Below are positions 13,664-24,204 of a stretch of DNA of 64,000 nucleotides, piece by piece (position 1 is the stretch's first letter; each line of letters opens with the position of its first letter). The stretch is taken from NCBI GenBank assembly GCA_047495785.1, contig JBLDXI010000029.1, forward strand, positions 3,038,001-3,102,000, written 5' to 3'. The translations under genes were made by a program, and so were the position numbers. Under the pieces are notes generated by a model. It was not told where the DNA came from and did not search any database. It saw only the letters and a program-made list of their open reading frames with translations. This DNA comes from Lepidodermella squamata. Taxonomy: Eukaryota; Gastrotricha.

Positions 13664-15105
13664 TCATCTTCTAGTGCACATTTTTATGCCGATTTGCTTC
13701 GGATAAGTTTCGATGACGCGTTTTAGGATGCGCTTCCACAAATTGATCGTCTCATTGCGCGTCCACAGGTAAAACGTTGTCGTTCGGTGGCAAATGTGCG
13801 GCGATTTAAATTGAGCCAAACACTCGGTCATAAATTCTTTCCGCGCTTTGGCGACTACTATTTGCAGGTATAATTTAGGCGAAACGCACCGCGGTTCGCG
13901 CTGATGAGGCGACGAATCCAAGGTTCGAGGCGAACGCGTGGCCGGCACAGCGTCGTCCTCATTATTGTCCTCGACTGAATTTTCAGCACCTGTCAGAAGA
14001 AAAAATGCGACAACTTAAAATCGAGGTAAAATTGGAAAATTTCAGAAAATTAAAATTTTCGAAATATGAACTAAAAAATTGAAATTTTTGAAATTTTTGA
14101 AACCTCGATAAATTTACAGAACTAAAGTTGAGGTTCCAAATTCACTCTGTCGCTTCATTTTTCCGATAATTTTCGATAGGATCTGCCATATAAATCCAAA
14201 ATATATTAAGTTTTCAATACTAAATTTGAAGCTATACTGCGTAAAGTATGGCTTCTTAATATTCCTCCTTAATATTTTTTTTCAAATTTTCAAATTTTTC
14301 AAATTTATGACCTACCTATAAATCCCACTATTACACACATTTTTCGATATTAGTGGTCAATTTACGAGTTAAATTTCAGCCTGGAGAGCTGATATCGATT
14401 TCAGTTATCGATTTCACAAATCAGTGATTTTCCCGATAATAGCAAACTTGGAGGGTAATATTGAATATTTTTCTACCTAGCTGATGATTCCAGGTAGCGG
14501 AAATTAAAATTCCCAGGGTCATGGGGCAATCAGTATCGATTAGGAAAATTTCAAGTCCAAATCGTAGAAATTTATTTCAGCACTGGAACCTTAAGGTGGG
14601 TCAAATTTCAATTCATATCGGCTCGATCGGAATTTTCCATTGATTTTTCTTTCCGAAAAGGTCACGCACCAAGTTGGGGGTGGGGTTAAATAATTAATTC
14701 CCCCACAAACTTGTGTCAGTTTGTTAATTTAAAATTCACCTGGCAAAGGATTCAACCCACACTGAATGAATAATCTGCACTGAATTTTTTAAAAATTTCG
14801 GAAAAATGTAAACAAAAATTGGAAAAATAAATTAAAATAAAGGAAAAAAAAATCAAAATTTCCAGATAATTTACAGTGAATAAATGTTATATACCAGGCG
14901 AATTTCTATTGAGCATCATTGCGTGAGCAGGTAAAGGGTCGCGGAATATCAACGAGCGCCTACCCTTCAGGCTGTTAGTGCCGCCGTCGATGAACTGGTG
15001 AAGCGACGATAGGGACGCGAAATCGCCACCACCATTGTTGCCGGCCAACACATGATGACCGCCCATACCAATCAAGCAAATGATGACCAGCCCGCTGATT
15101 ACCAT
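13664..15105 (-). CDS. Small secreted C-x9-C/YxW family protein, copy 1 (178 residues)
   Basis: Two exons, 14895-15105 and 13664-13989, joined in phase 1. The ATG at 15105 opens a hydrophobic leader (MVISGLVIICLIGMGG); the T-rich stretch ending TTAG just upstream (ending near 15125) may be a trans-splice acceptor or the end of an upstream intron. The C-terminal exon holds the family core: EC-LAQF-KSPHI-C, then FYLW six residues later, then W after eight more residues. The pattern C-x9-C-x6/8-[YF]-x-W-x8-(W) recurs in four other minus-strand genes up to 28.2 kb. An acidic, Asn/Asp-rich linker precedes the core. The 905-base intron contains a dispersed repeat (14350-14555). I do not recognise the family; a secreted, single-disulfide helical protein is inferred. 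Confidence 0.7.
14350..14555. repeat. Dispersed repeat family, copy 1 (inside an intron)
   Basis: Contains GGTCAATTTACGAG, GATATCGATTTCA, CAAATCAGTGATTTT, CCAGGTAGC and AATCAGTATCGAT in this order. The same blocks in the same order occur at 22998-23205, and partly at 25075-25160 and 30655-30845. Confidence 0.65.
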
Positions 15106-15124
15106 TGATAAAACAATATACACA

Positions 15125-15686
15125 CTAAAAAAATTGGTAAAAAAACATGAAAAAATGTACCGAAAAAAATGTATTTTAGGACATATATCAATCGAATGAG
15201 CAAAGTCAGACGATTCGATTGGTATACGTCACTAGAATTGGTCGAAAAATCGTCTGAACCCGCCACTTGAACGTTTTGAAAAACACTGCGTGCTGGTTAT
15301 TTTTATTTGTTATTGCGCGCGCGCATGATTTCATTTTCAGGTGGATTATTTTCGCGCGGCGGCGAAATTAACTACTATAGTAGACACAATAACACCCCAC
15401 GGAGTCACCCGTTGTTTGCTTATCTACTGAAAATGATAAATTTTTCACGCACCGATATTATTATCATTTTATAGTAACACCCAATAGTCGCGGGGGTGAT
15501 GTGTGTAAAAATACGATTTTTTTTTATTGTTAATATTTAATTTCCGCGTAGACACTTGCGTGAGTCACAGCTGGGCGTGTTTTATTGTAGAAAAATCGCC
15601 GATTCAATTACGATATATCAAATAAAAGGAGTGTCTATAGGGATTGGCCGAAATCGCCGTTGCTGTATATTTTATTATGCAAATTA
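15125..15686. other. Intergenic between secreted-family copies 1 and 2
   Basis: About 560 bases, including a GCGCGCGC stretch near 15316. No exon seen. The upstream promoter of copy 1 should lie here. Confidence 0.35.
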
Positions 15687-16004
15687 TCAAACTGGGCACG
15701 GGCGATGGTCCAGTTTTCGCGTGTACTCTTCGACGGCGTCGCTCAGTGTGGCTTTCCATAGAAATTCGGCTTCGTCTCGCAGCCACACGTAGCCGCGGGT
15801 GGTTTTGCGAAATTGACACGTATACTGCGATTGAAAGCGGTTTAGGCACTCGAGTTCGAATCGCTTACGAGCCAGGTCCGTTATAAGTCCGGCCAGGGCT
15901 ACGTGAGAAATGCAGTCCGATTTGTTGCTGGAATTGGTGTCCGAAATTAGGAAAAAATTATAGGTCAAACTCCAGAATGTAACACAGCCGAATAACAACA
16001 ACAT
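15687..16004 (-). CDS. Small secreted C-x9-C/YxW family protein, copy 2 (105 residues, intronless)
   Basis: One open exon from the ATG at 16004. The first 20 or so residues (MLLLFGCVTFWSLTYNFFLI) form a signal peptide. The core reads EC-LNRFQSQYT-C, then YVW eight residues later and W after eight more, two residues longer between the second Cys and Tyr than in the other copies. It has no intron, unlike copies 1, 3, 4 and 5, so it may have arisen by fusion of the leader to the core exon. A TTTATAG string lies about 55-60 bases upstream. Function unknown. Confidence 0.65.
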   Translation of the reverse strand: MLLLFGCVTFWSLTYNFFLISDTNSSNKSDCISHVALAGLITDLARKRFELECLNRFQSQYTCQFRKTTRGYVWLRDEAEFLWKATLSDAVEEYTRKLDHRPCPV

Positions 16005-16317
16005 ACAAATAATTCCTTGCTTATTTCGATTAATTTTCAGTGAGATATTTGCGGCTATAAATGGGTTGATGGTGCGATTAATTCAATTTATATAATATTA
16101 ATTTTCCGTCTCATTGAGCAATGAACAACATTAGGACAAAACAAATTTATTTGCGTAAAAATATAGGTTAGAGAGGGCTGTTATATAGAAATGGCCGCAA
16201 TAATGAGTGATTATCGACGAGACCATGAATTTCGAAGGCGAAAAAATCAGATTTTTGAATGAGAAGTAAAAACAAGTGGTGAAATTTATTCAAAAAATGT
16301 CCACATTGCAGGTTTAT
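16005..16317. other. Intergenic upstream of secreted-family copy 2
   Basis: About 310 bases of AT-rich sequence with no exon. It is bounded by the 9-base direct repeat that flanks the foldback element. Confidence 0.35.
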
Positions 16318-16326
16318 TTTAAATCG

Positions 16327-17067
16327 GTTCTACGACATTTCAGCCAACTCAGCTCAGCCAAGCGACAACTCAGCCCGACATTTCAGCTAACGACAACTCA
16401 GCCAAAAATGTTGAAACGACATCTCAGCCAACGACAACTCAGCCAAAACTCAGCCAAAATTAATAATAATATTTTAAATAAATGAAAACGACATTTCAGC
16501 CAAAACTCAGCCAAAATCAATTAATTTTCAATTAAAACGGCAATTTATTACGTAATATCAATCAAATGATTTGAGAGGGCGCCTGGGAAGGATCAGACCC
16601 AGCTATCGGACCCAACAACGTTGGATGCTACAGGCTTTGAAGACGGGGTGGTCCAGGAAGAAGCTGTGGTTAAGGAAGGCATGGTTCAGGAAGACCGATG
16701 ACGAGGACAAGGACGCGCCTAGATGGTATTGGGGCGAGGCAGAGGTCGTCTACCAGTATCCTAAATCAGTCAACGTTTTTCGGTCATGTCCTACGATATC
16801 TGATCCTTCTCGAACCATTTGATTGATATTACGCAATTAATTGCCCATTTTTCTGAAGTTAATTGATTTTGGCTGAGTTTTGGCTGAAATGTCGTTTTCA
16901 TTTATTTGCAATATTAATATTAATTTTGGCTGAGTTTTGGCTGAGTTTTCGTTGGCTGAGATGTCGTTTCAACGATATTAAAAATGTTTGGCTGAGTTGT
17001 CGTTAGCTGAAATGTCGTGGCTGAGTTGTCGTGGCTGAGTTGTCGTTGGCTGAAATGTCGCACTACG
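16327..17067. mobile_element. Foldback (FB-like) element with repetitive inverted arms
   Basis: The left arm (about 16327-16572) and right arm (about 16817-17067) are inverted copies. Both are built of short iterated words: CGACAACTCAGCC and CGACATTTCAGCC on the left, their complements on the right. The inner ends are also inverted (AATATCAATCAAATG against CATTTGATTGATATT). The 9-base word TTTAAATCG occurs immediately outside both ends (16318-16326 and 17068-17076), a good target-site duplication. The centre (about 16575-16815) has no transposase. Layout recalls FB/Galileo elements, whose long arms contain tandem repeats. Confidence 0.8.
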
Positions 17068-17076
17068 TTTAAATCG

Positions 17077-17773
17077 TGTCCCATGTGTAACGCAAGCCAA
17101 GAAATAATTACACGGGAAAGGGTTCAGAAACTTCTTAAATGAGAAACGAAATCACATCTCATGGCCAGAAAAATTGTGGAAGAATTCAAAAAATCACGAG
17201 AGTGGTAATCAATTATGTCATTATGGGGGTTGTGATCGAAAGGTGCATCAAATTTTTTCGAAATGTTCGATCAGCTTCATTATCAGCAGCCTCTGGACAG
17301 GTGAGAATTGTCAAAAGAATGATATGGTTTCTTCCAGCAGCACTATTTATTCAAATTTACTGTTACTGGTATCAATAGAACTACTGTTAAGCTTCGCTTG
17401 GACAATGATTACGCGACGTAAACAATTGAAAATATGCTTGCCGATCTTTGGACCAATAACGAGTCATTTTGAGTGCTCATTAGCAAGAAAGTTTGGAGTT
17501 TCAAGATTCACGCCTGAAAGTACGAATAAAAAAAAACTGAAAATCAGCTAGTTTTGCTTGGACTTTTAGAATAATTGAAAAAATAAAATTAATTAACTAA
17601 TTAATATTTAAATTGAAAAGATGCTTTTTAGCAAACCGACGATGACGAGTTGGGGTTAGGGTTAAGTGGAGTTTCAGGTTTTTACAAAGTCCGATTTTAT
17701 AGGACCCTTGCCTTTAACCAATAATTATAACTGATTATAACTTAGAATTCTACGCGAAAATCCCATATTTTAG
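17077..17773. other. Intergenic / 5' region of the methyltransferase-like gene
   Basis: A possible small exon reading into a GTGAGA donor lies near 17174-17302 (CHYGGCDRKVH in it), but I cannot connect it with confidence. From about 17430 the sequence belongs to the direct repeat shared with 19285-19727. Confidence 0.3.
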
Positions 17774-17860
17774 ACGTTTAACCTTGAAAGGGTACAATCA
17801 ACTTCGGAGCCAAAAGCGTTCAAGGTTGCCATTGGGATCAGATTTGTAGGCTTTGTAGCT
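17430..17860 (+). repeat. Direct repeat, left copy
   Basis: About 430 bases that reappear with many substitutions at 19285-19727. Shared blocks include AATTGAAAAAATAAAAT, GAGTTGGGGTT, CCTTGCCTTTAACCA, TTTTAGACGTTTAACCTTGAAA and GTTGCCATTGGGATCAGAT. The two copies flank the methyltransferase-like gene; this copy overlaps its first recognisable exon. Confidence 0.7.
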
Positions 17861-19093
17861 GTCTCGATATTAGTTATCATCACCATAGCTGCCTGGCCTA
17901 GACCAAGCTGCAGAATGCCTATTGAATTGCTAAATCTTATGTCACCTTCAAAGAGGAACCCTGAATGGTATGTATAAATAGAATAAAAAATAATACATTT
18001 TGAATGTAATTTATTCTCAGTTTTGACACCTGCGATTCATCGATAAGAATCAATCCAATGCCGGGATCATTCGTATTCCTAGACCGATACTTCCACCTTG
18101 TTAGGTTAGCTTCGAATGACACCGCAACGTGGGGTGATTTCAGATAGTGTATCGATCAATGTTTCCAGGTTTTAACCTAAAAAACTGGTATTTTTGCAAA
18201 CGATTCTTCGTCTCATCACTTCTCGCAATTTAAGCGGCAAAAATTGATTTTCAGAAAAACATACAGTCTAACTTTTGGGACCCACCCAAGTCTTTGTAGT
18301 GATTGAATGATTCAGCATGGGCTTGTGATACGATGGAGCATGGATACGATTGGAAATGAGCTGAGGATTCTGAAAATGTGTTCAAAATTGGTAAAATCGG
18401 CATCCAAGTAGGTGAAAAGTGTTGCCTACTACCTGGCACTGCCATTTTTTATGAGCGTAATGGCGAGTGGCTGAAAAAGGGTGCGTAATAAATTGTAAAT
18501 AACCATTTTTTGCTGATTTTTTGCATTCGCATGGACTTCTTCCCTATTACTGAGCCTTGCATCCTCTACTCATTCGGGTATATAGGACTTTTTTACCAGA
18601 TTTTTTGAGATTTCCTACAATTTATTTTAGAATAAATTACGACTTCACATTCGATGACGACTTAGCTGCTCGTGGTTGCTCGGTTTTTTCCTTCGATATG
18701 ACGATGAATGCTTCAGAGCCAATTCGAGATAACGGTGTTCACTTCTTCCAGCTAGGAATTAATGGCGAAGATGAACAAAATCGCAAAAACAACACAAACA
18801 CCTTGGCCGAGATTATGAAGATGCTGAACCATACCTATATAACCGTGCTAAAACTCGACGTTGTACTCGACGAATGGGTTTCATTGCGAAGGGCCCTTGA
18901 TGACGGGGTGATGGGGAATGTTGGGTTCCTTTCGATCGAATGGCACATCTACGGCAGTAATCCGCTTCGGTATAATTTAAATAGGCTGGAGCGATTTGGT
19001 AACGGTTTGGTTTATGGTCTATGGAGCTTAGGCTACCGGAAGTACTATACTTTGAAAACTGGTACGCGCGGCATGATCAGATGCAGTATTTAA
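17774..19093 (+). CDS. METTL24/FkbM-like methyltransferase, membrane-anchored (model partly resolved)
   Basis: Four exons are supported. 17774-17967 encodes a basic stretch, one membrane segment (VAVSILVIITIAAW) and a short lumenal part. 18021 to about 18133 follows in phase 2. A short exon at 18531-18577 (CILYSFG) joins 18631-19093. The last two carry the family landmarks: SFG-INYDFTFDDDLA, VFSFDMTMN, VLKLDVVLDEW and FLSIEWHIYG, matching the SAM-binding order of METTL24 and FkbM-type (Methyltransf_21) proteins. The link between about 18133 and 18531 could not be closed, so an exon there is missing from my model or the gene is damaged. An exon relic lies in the repeat downstream (19655-19723). 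Confidence 0.6.
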
Positions 19094-19284
19094 CAATCGC
19101 AGGCTACTTTAATCAGAATCGAATAATAAAATAAAATTTTCTTAATCAAAAGCAATCACTCAGCTAATGAATTATTTGCACAGTTTTTTTTGCGAATAAA
19201 GTTCTGGCATTTAAATCGAAGGTGATTCCTGATTTCCCTGCAAATTTTAGTGCCGTTTTTCTATTCTCGCCGGATTATTGGCAA

Positions 19285-19727
19285 ATTAAATTATGCTTGT
19301 CGATCATTATAACAAGTCATGTTGAGCGCTCATTTGCATATTAGCAAGGTTGTCAGGAGGTTCAAGATTCAAGCTTGAAAGTTCAAATTTCGAAGAAATT
19401 AGAAATCAGCTGGTTTTTTGAAATTTCAGAATAATTGGAAAAATAAAATAAATTAAAAATAGTTTATTATTATTATACATATTTTTTACATTAAAATAAT
19501 GTTTTTTTAGCAAAACAACGATGAGGAGTTGGGGTTTGGGTCAAGCGGAGCTTCGGGTTTTTTTCACTAAGTTCGATTTAATAGGGTCCTTGCCTTTAAC
19601 CACTAATTAAAACTGATTATACTTAGAATTCTATGCGAAAATTCAATATTTTAGACGTTTAACCTTGAAAAGGTAAAATCAACTTCGGAGCCAAAATCGT
19701 TCAAAGTTGCCATTGGGATCAGATGTA
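19285..19727 (+). repeat. Direct repeat, right copy
   Basis: Second copy of the repeat at 17430-17860, diverged by substitutions and small indels. The similarity stops just after GGGATCAGAT, a few codons into the membrane segment of the duplicated exon. Confidence 0.7.
19655..19723 (+). pseudogene. Truncated duplicate of the methyltransferase anchor exon
   Basis: After the same TTTTAG acceptor this copy reads TFNLEKVKSTSEPKSFKVAI, closely matching the exon at 17774, then breaks into an early stop. It marks a partial duplication of the gene. Confidence 0.6.
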
Positions 19728-19789
19728 TATCATAGATATCTACGGGATTTTTCATCCACATTTTTTAAGGCGGACTTTTTACCTAACAG

Positions 19790-20089
19790 AATCTTGTGGA
19801 GGTCGCCGATCTATTTCGCAATTTAGCGGAAAATTGTTCAAATTTTTCATTGTGCTGTGAGGAAAACAGTTGTTGCATTATTTCAGTTGATGAAGGCATT
19901 AAGTTCAATTTCGCTCGGTGGGTGTTTGTTTTAGAGTTTTTAACATTCGTGTCGACCGCGCTTGACGTTACAACCGTCAATTTGGCAGCTCATCGTAAAT
20001 TACATATATCAGCAATTAACCAGGCAAAAATGAAGCTAATGCACGCAAATGATATAATAAAGAAGAAAATACACTCGATACTCTCTTGA
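19790..20089 (+). CDS. Possible terminal exon of a membrane protein
   Basis: After a CTAACAG acceptor the frame stays open for 99 codons to a TGA. It encodes a cysteine-rich stretch (CSNFSLCCEENSCC), a hydrophobic segment (WVFVLEFLTFV) and a basic tail. There is no in-frame ATG at the beginning, so an upstream exon is required, and none was identified. The opposite strand is also open for 65 codons. Low confidence; family not recognised. Confidence 0.25.
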   Translation, partial: NLVEVADLFRNLAENCSNFSLCCEENSCCIISVDEGIKFNFARWVFVLEFLTFVSTALDVTTVNLAAHRKLHISAINQAKMKLMHANDIIKKKIHSILS

Positions 20090-20283
20090 AATTTAAAACT
20101 TATATAACTGCGCTCCGGCAATAATGTACAAATACCTGGAAACACAGCATCGTCATTTAAAAAAATTAGTTTTAAAAAATGTAAAAAAACTAAGATTGAG
20201 TAGCAAAAAAATATTGAGGTGCAAAATCCATTCTAAACAAATTATCTAATTAAAAATTACGTGTAATTTTGTTTGATATGCCG

Positions 20284-20292
20284 TTTTTTCAG
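20284..20292 (+). promoter_or_regulatory. Candidate spliced-leader acceptor
   Basis: TTTTTTCAG preceded by CCG, ending 52 bases before the ATG at 20345, with no upstream exon in frame. It fits trans-splicing to the type I membrane protein gene. Inference only. Confidence 0.35.
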
Positions 20293-20344
20293 GGTTATCA
20301 CTATACTTGGTCGTGGCAAGCAGTAAAAGGTGTATTCACAATAA

Positions 20345-21590
20345 ATGAAACCTAAAGAACAGTTTAACATGCTTCAATTAATCACTAAAACCTCAATTTT
20401 GTTTCTAAGCCTTTGTATTAGTGCTAAAGCCTCGTCTGATCAGGCCTGGATTCATCTATCAGCTTCCATCTATTCAATCAGCAGTGGCAATAATTGCGAA
20501 TCTAAATCTGGTCAGTTCGTATTGCACGCTGAGCTGACAAATTCGTCATCGTTAATCGAATTTGAATCAAATAATTATGGCAAGCGAGAAATTATAACTG
20601 GTCAACTTTCGGAAAATGGCGGTGAAATCGGAGACATTTTCAAGTTGGTTTGCTACCCAGCTCAAGGTAGCAATGCCAGCTGCGATTTGACGGACTTTCT
20701 ATCTTCAAATGGCTCCAGCTCCAGCATCGGCGATTCGAAGAATTTTTATCAGATTTTATTGCAAAATTTATTGCAATTAACGGCTTCAACCAACGCTCCT
20801 GATGAGTTAGTTGTAAATTTGAAGTATGGCGGTGAAAATTTCAAGTCGGCAGTGACGTTTGATTTTTCGAAACGGCTGGAATTAGTGCAATTTTCCTGTG
20901 TGGCGATGAGTGACCCGATTTCGTTGGAAAGTGCAATGCAAAAGGTCAACGCTGGTACGCACATTATTGCAGAGGTAAGCAATAAAAAGGCATAAAATCT
21001 GGGTCATCAACGATTTATCACTCGCAATTCCTTGTTTTCATATAAAAAATGCCAGAATATTTCATAAAATTTATCTCGATTATTTTTAATTTTGTTCGAA
21101 TTTTTTTTATAAATCTATAATTTTCCTCAATGCCATCCTTTTTTTTTTTTATTTTAATTTAAAATTTTATGTCGTTGTTTTTTTTAGTTTTTTTTCAACA
21201 TTTCCTAAAATTTTGAATTTTTAAAATTTTTTTATTATTTTTCAGGACGATTATGCTGATGATGATTCATATGCCGATAATGGAGGATTTAAAATTTGGT
21301 ACCTCGCTATTCCAATCCCACTCATTATCATCGCCATCGCAATTGTCATTCGATTGAGGATGAATAATTTCCAAAAGCCGTTAAACGACGGGAATCTCCA
21401 TCATTTACTGCACCTTCAAGCTATTGCTATTCTCATGGATAAAGACCCGATGTCACCTGAGGACATAACATTCGCCTTGAATGATTCTAAACGATCGAGC
21501 ATTGTGCCATCTTCGATTTACAGCGAACCCAGCTGGTCGCCTCTACTAAAGACTTTTGAAGAAGATTCGATGAGAACAAAAACAATTTGA
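20345..21590 (+). CDS. Type I single-pass membrane protein, unknown family, 324 residues
   Basis: Two exons, 20345-20974 and 21246-21590, joined in phase 0 (GAG|GTAAGC and TTTTTCAG|GAC). A signal peptide follows either the first Met or the second at 20369 (MLQLITKTSILFLSLCISAKASS). The ectodomain of about 180 residues has five cysteines and several N-glycosylation sequons (NSS, NAS, NGS). Exon 2 opens with an acidic juxtamembrane stretch (DDYADDDSYADN), then a transmembrane segment (WYLAIPIPLIIIAIAIVI) stopped by RLR, and a cytoplasmic tail of about 80 residues rich in Ser and Asp. AATAAA near 21660 fits a 3' end. I do not recognise the ectodomain; a surface receptor or adhesion role is only a guess. 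Confidence 0.75.
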
Positions 21591-23725
21591 TTATTAGTAC
21601 CGGCATTTCGAGCTAAAACAAATATTTAAAAATATTTAAGGCTTTTGATAAAATAAGTAAAAATAAAATAATTCTGCTTGAAAATTGTGGACGATTCTGC
21701 TTGATTTATGCTGGGCAAACATGAATTTTTCCATTTTTTTCGAAAAGCATGATGCGCCGAATTTTTATCGAAATTATTTTTGGACTAATGAGTCGCAAAA
21801 AATCAGGTAAATTTACAAAAATCACCAAAATTTGCAGACATCTCGGGAATTCTCTCACTCACTTTTTCATTGAATGTCACCAGTTTTTAAACTTGGACTG
21901 ATTTTTAAACCTCGAAAACATTATTTTATCCGGAATTACCCTATACTATACGGCATATGGTTTTTTTAATCTCCCAAATTTCACAAAATTTCCAAAAAAG
22001 CTGATTTAATTTCCTTTCTTGTCCTAAATGTGCTATCTCGTTGCAATTTTAGTTCTTAATTAAATTTTGAATTAATTGGTCAGCCCAAAAAACAGCCTCC
22101 CAAAATTTGTCTTGAATTCCATGATAAATCCAATTAAATTTTGATTAAAATATATTAGAAATTCGCGTTATTTCGAATTGCGATTTGCGACGCATCACGT
22201 TTATTGCAGTCCGTTCAATTAGCTTCAATTATCGCAATTGATGTTATACGGTCAGGTAATTTTCGTCTGTTTTTTTTTAATTTGATCAATTTCAATGAGG
22301 CACGTTCATTGCCCCGCAAAACCTCGGAAGTTTCGCCTATTTAGGTGCAAGTTGGACAAGCCATTACTCATCTTCTCATCGCATTAATAGCATGAAATGA
22401 GGCTGTCTGGCTGTTGTTGTTGTGGACAATTCAGTGAACTAATTCAACACCTGAGCTTTCTTATAATAAGGTGTTCATATAAAAATCACGCATATCGAAA
22501 ATAGATGCAAGTACTATCTTCGTAATAGTTTGTTATTCGATAGGATAGCAGCTGTTTTTGAACCTGTTGGAAAAGAAGGAAAGACATTGATTTCGTTCAA
22601 ATAACGACAAGGTATCTTGAACATTGAAGCTATACTCTCTTCACAATTTTCACAATTTAGAATAGAAAAACTGAAAATTAACAAGAATAAAATGAAAACT
22701 ATGAAAAAGAAAGGCCGGCGAATTTTTTGAATTTTCCAGCTGGTAAATTGCGAATAATTCAATGGAAGAAAGATAATTCTCATCTTTCTCAACGCCCTAT
22801 AACCCAGAGATTCACAAGAAAAAAAACAGATTTTTTTGTGAGGCAGATTCAAAAAATTGAAGTACGCACCCAAAATTTAGGGTTCCAGCAAGCACTAAAA
22901 TTGCCTCAAACATGGTTTTTCGAGTTTCTAGTCTTCACTAGAATCTCACATGCTTTGTTATCGTGCCTAACCGATAGACCTTCATATTACGCGTAATTCG
23001 CGCTATTAGCGGTCAGTTTACGAATAATACTAAATCGTATAGAGCCGATATCGATTCAAAGTATCGATTTTACAAATCAGTGATTTTGCCGATATCAACC
23101 GTCTTGGAACCCAACATTGATAACTTTTCTACATAGCTTAGGGCGCCAGGTAGCTAAAATAGAAAATCCTAGGCTCAGAGATGGCATCAGTATCGATCAA
23201 AAAAAAAGAAAACGCTGAGAGAACGCTCTCAAAGAATATGAAAAATGTGGTACCAGGACACTTTTATTTAGAGCTGGAACCTCATTTTTAGTGCTGCAAA
23301 TATTTGGACCCTTAGAAATATAGCTGGTGCAGATAGCTTATTTAGCAGGGTGGCCAAAAACCGCCGCAGGTGCGAAGTTCATTCATTGGAGTGCGCGTTA
23401 ATTTCTTCAAAATCTTCATAAAATTATTGATGCGCACTTTCTGGGGCCACCGATAAAAAAATATCTCTATAAAAATAAAAAATAGGTATGCATTTTTATC
23501 AGTTTTTATCAGTTTGGGAAACCGCTATGCCTCAGCTTTGTCACGTGATGTCACACCTTATCTTCCTATAATGGTGATAGCTGCGGTTTTAGCTGCAATT
23601 TTCCCAGAACCATTCAAGATCTCAAAAAAAAAATCAACACGCGTTATTCCTTTAATTTAAAATCCGATTTTTCCAAAAAAAATAACGGCAATTTTGAGCA
23701 CAGGTGTTGTTAAGTATATTACTGT
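21591..23725. other. Intergenic with one dispersed repeat copy
   Basis: No firm exon. A minus-strand frame at 22514-22873 has a hydrophobic segment and two nearby cysteines (NCENCEES) but no clear start context or splice partner and is not called. The repeat copy at 22998-23205 is listed separately. Confidence 0.35.
22998..23205. repeat. Dispersed repeat family, copy 2
   Basis: Best match to copy 1 at 14350-14555: GCGGTCAGTTTACGA, GATATCGATTCAAAG, TACAAATCAGTGATTTT, GCCAGGTAGCTAAAAT and GGCATCAGTATCGAT occur in the same order and spacing. Confidence 0.65.
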
Positions 23726-24151
23726 TCAGCAATGCCTAAGGAGTGGATTTTTCGAAAATTGAACCACAACTCTTTGGAGAGTTCTATTCCACAAATTTTC
23801 CGTCTCCTGCCGCGTCCACAGGTAGAAAGTCGCCCGCCTTAAACAGATCGATTTCGATCGAAATTGAGCCATGCAATCGGCCATAAATTCATGCTGTGTA
23901 TGCTTGAATAACGTTCGAAAATACACGTCGTAAGGAATGCAAGGAATTTTCGCAGATTCGACTTTTTTCGCAACTGAAATTAAAAATAATTTAATAAAAA
24001 TTAATTGAAATTTAAATAAATTTAATTTACCTTTGGTGTTATCGTTTATCAAATTGATAATTCTCGATGTTTCACCAGAATTTTCCGAGGCTGATAAATA
24101 GCCGATGAGTGCGAAAATCGTGAGAAAAAACATTGCAGCGTTGAAAATCAT
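23726..24151 (-). CDS. Small secreted C-x9-C/YxW family protein, copy 3 (122 residues)
   Basis: Two exons, 24031-24151 and 23726-23973, joined in phase 1 (GTAAAT donor, TTTCAG acceptor). The leader MIFNAAMFFLTIFALIGYLSA is a signal peptide with likely cleavage after SA. The core is DC-MAQFRSKSI-C, FYLW after six residues, W after eight, nearly the same as copy 1 (CLAQF, FYLW, NLW), so these two are the closest pair. A further Cys (IPCIPYD) precedes the core and one ends the protein, which could form a second disulfide. A TATA box lies about 40 bases upstream. Function unknown. Confidence 0.72.
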   Translation of the reverse strand: MIFNAAMFFLTIFALIGYLSASENSGETSRIINLINDNTKGKLNLFKFQLIFIKLFLISVAKKVESAKIPCIPYDVYFRTLFKHTQHEFMADCMAQFRSKSICLRRATFYLWTRQETENLWNRTLQRVVVQFSKNPLLRHC

Positions 24152-24188
24152 TTTTTCAGCATGGGAAAAATTGGCTGTTGCAACCTAG

Positions 24189-24197
24189 TATTTATAA
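24189..24197 (-). promoter_or_regulatory. TATA box of secreted-family copy 3
   Basis: TTATAAATA on the minus strand, about 38-46 bases upstream of the ATG at 24151. The position leaves room for only a very short leader. Confidence 0.4.
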
Positions 24198-24204
24198 TAA
24201 CGAA

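Noticed and set aside
16330-17060. CRISPR-like array of short repeats
   Set aside because: Repeats are contiguous words without unique spacers, arranged as two inverted arms, with a target-site duplication outside. The surrounding genome is eukaryotic.
22514-22873. Minus-strand 119-codon frame with a hydrophobic segment and NCENC
   Set aside because: Several internal acceptor-like sites but no join, promoter or homologue that supports a gene; kept as a possibility only.
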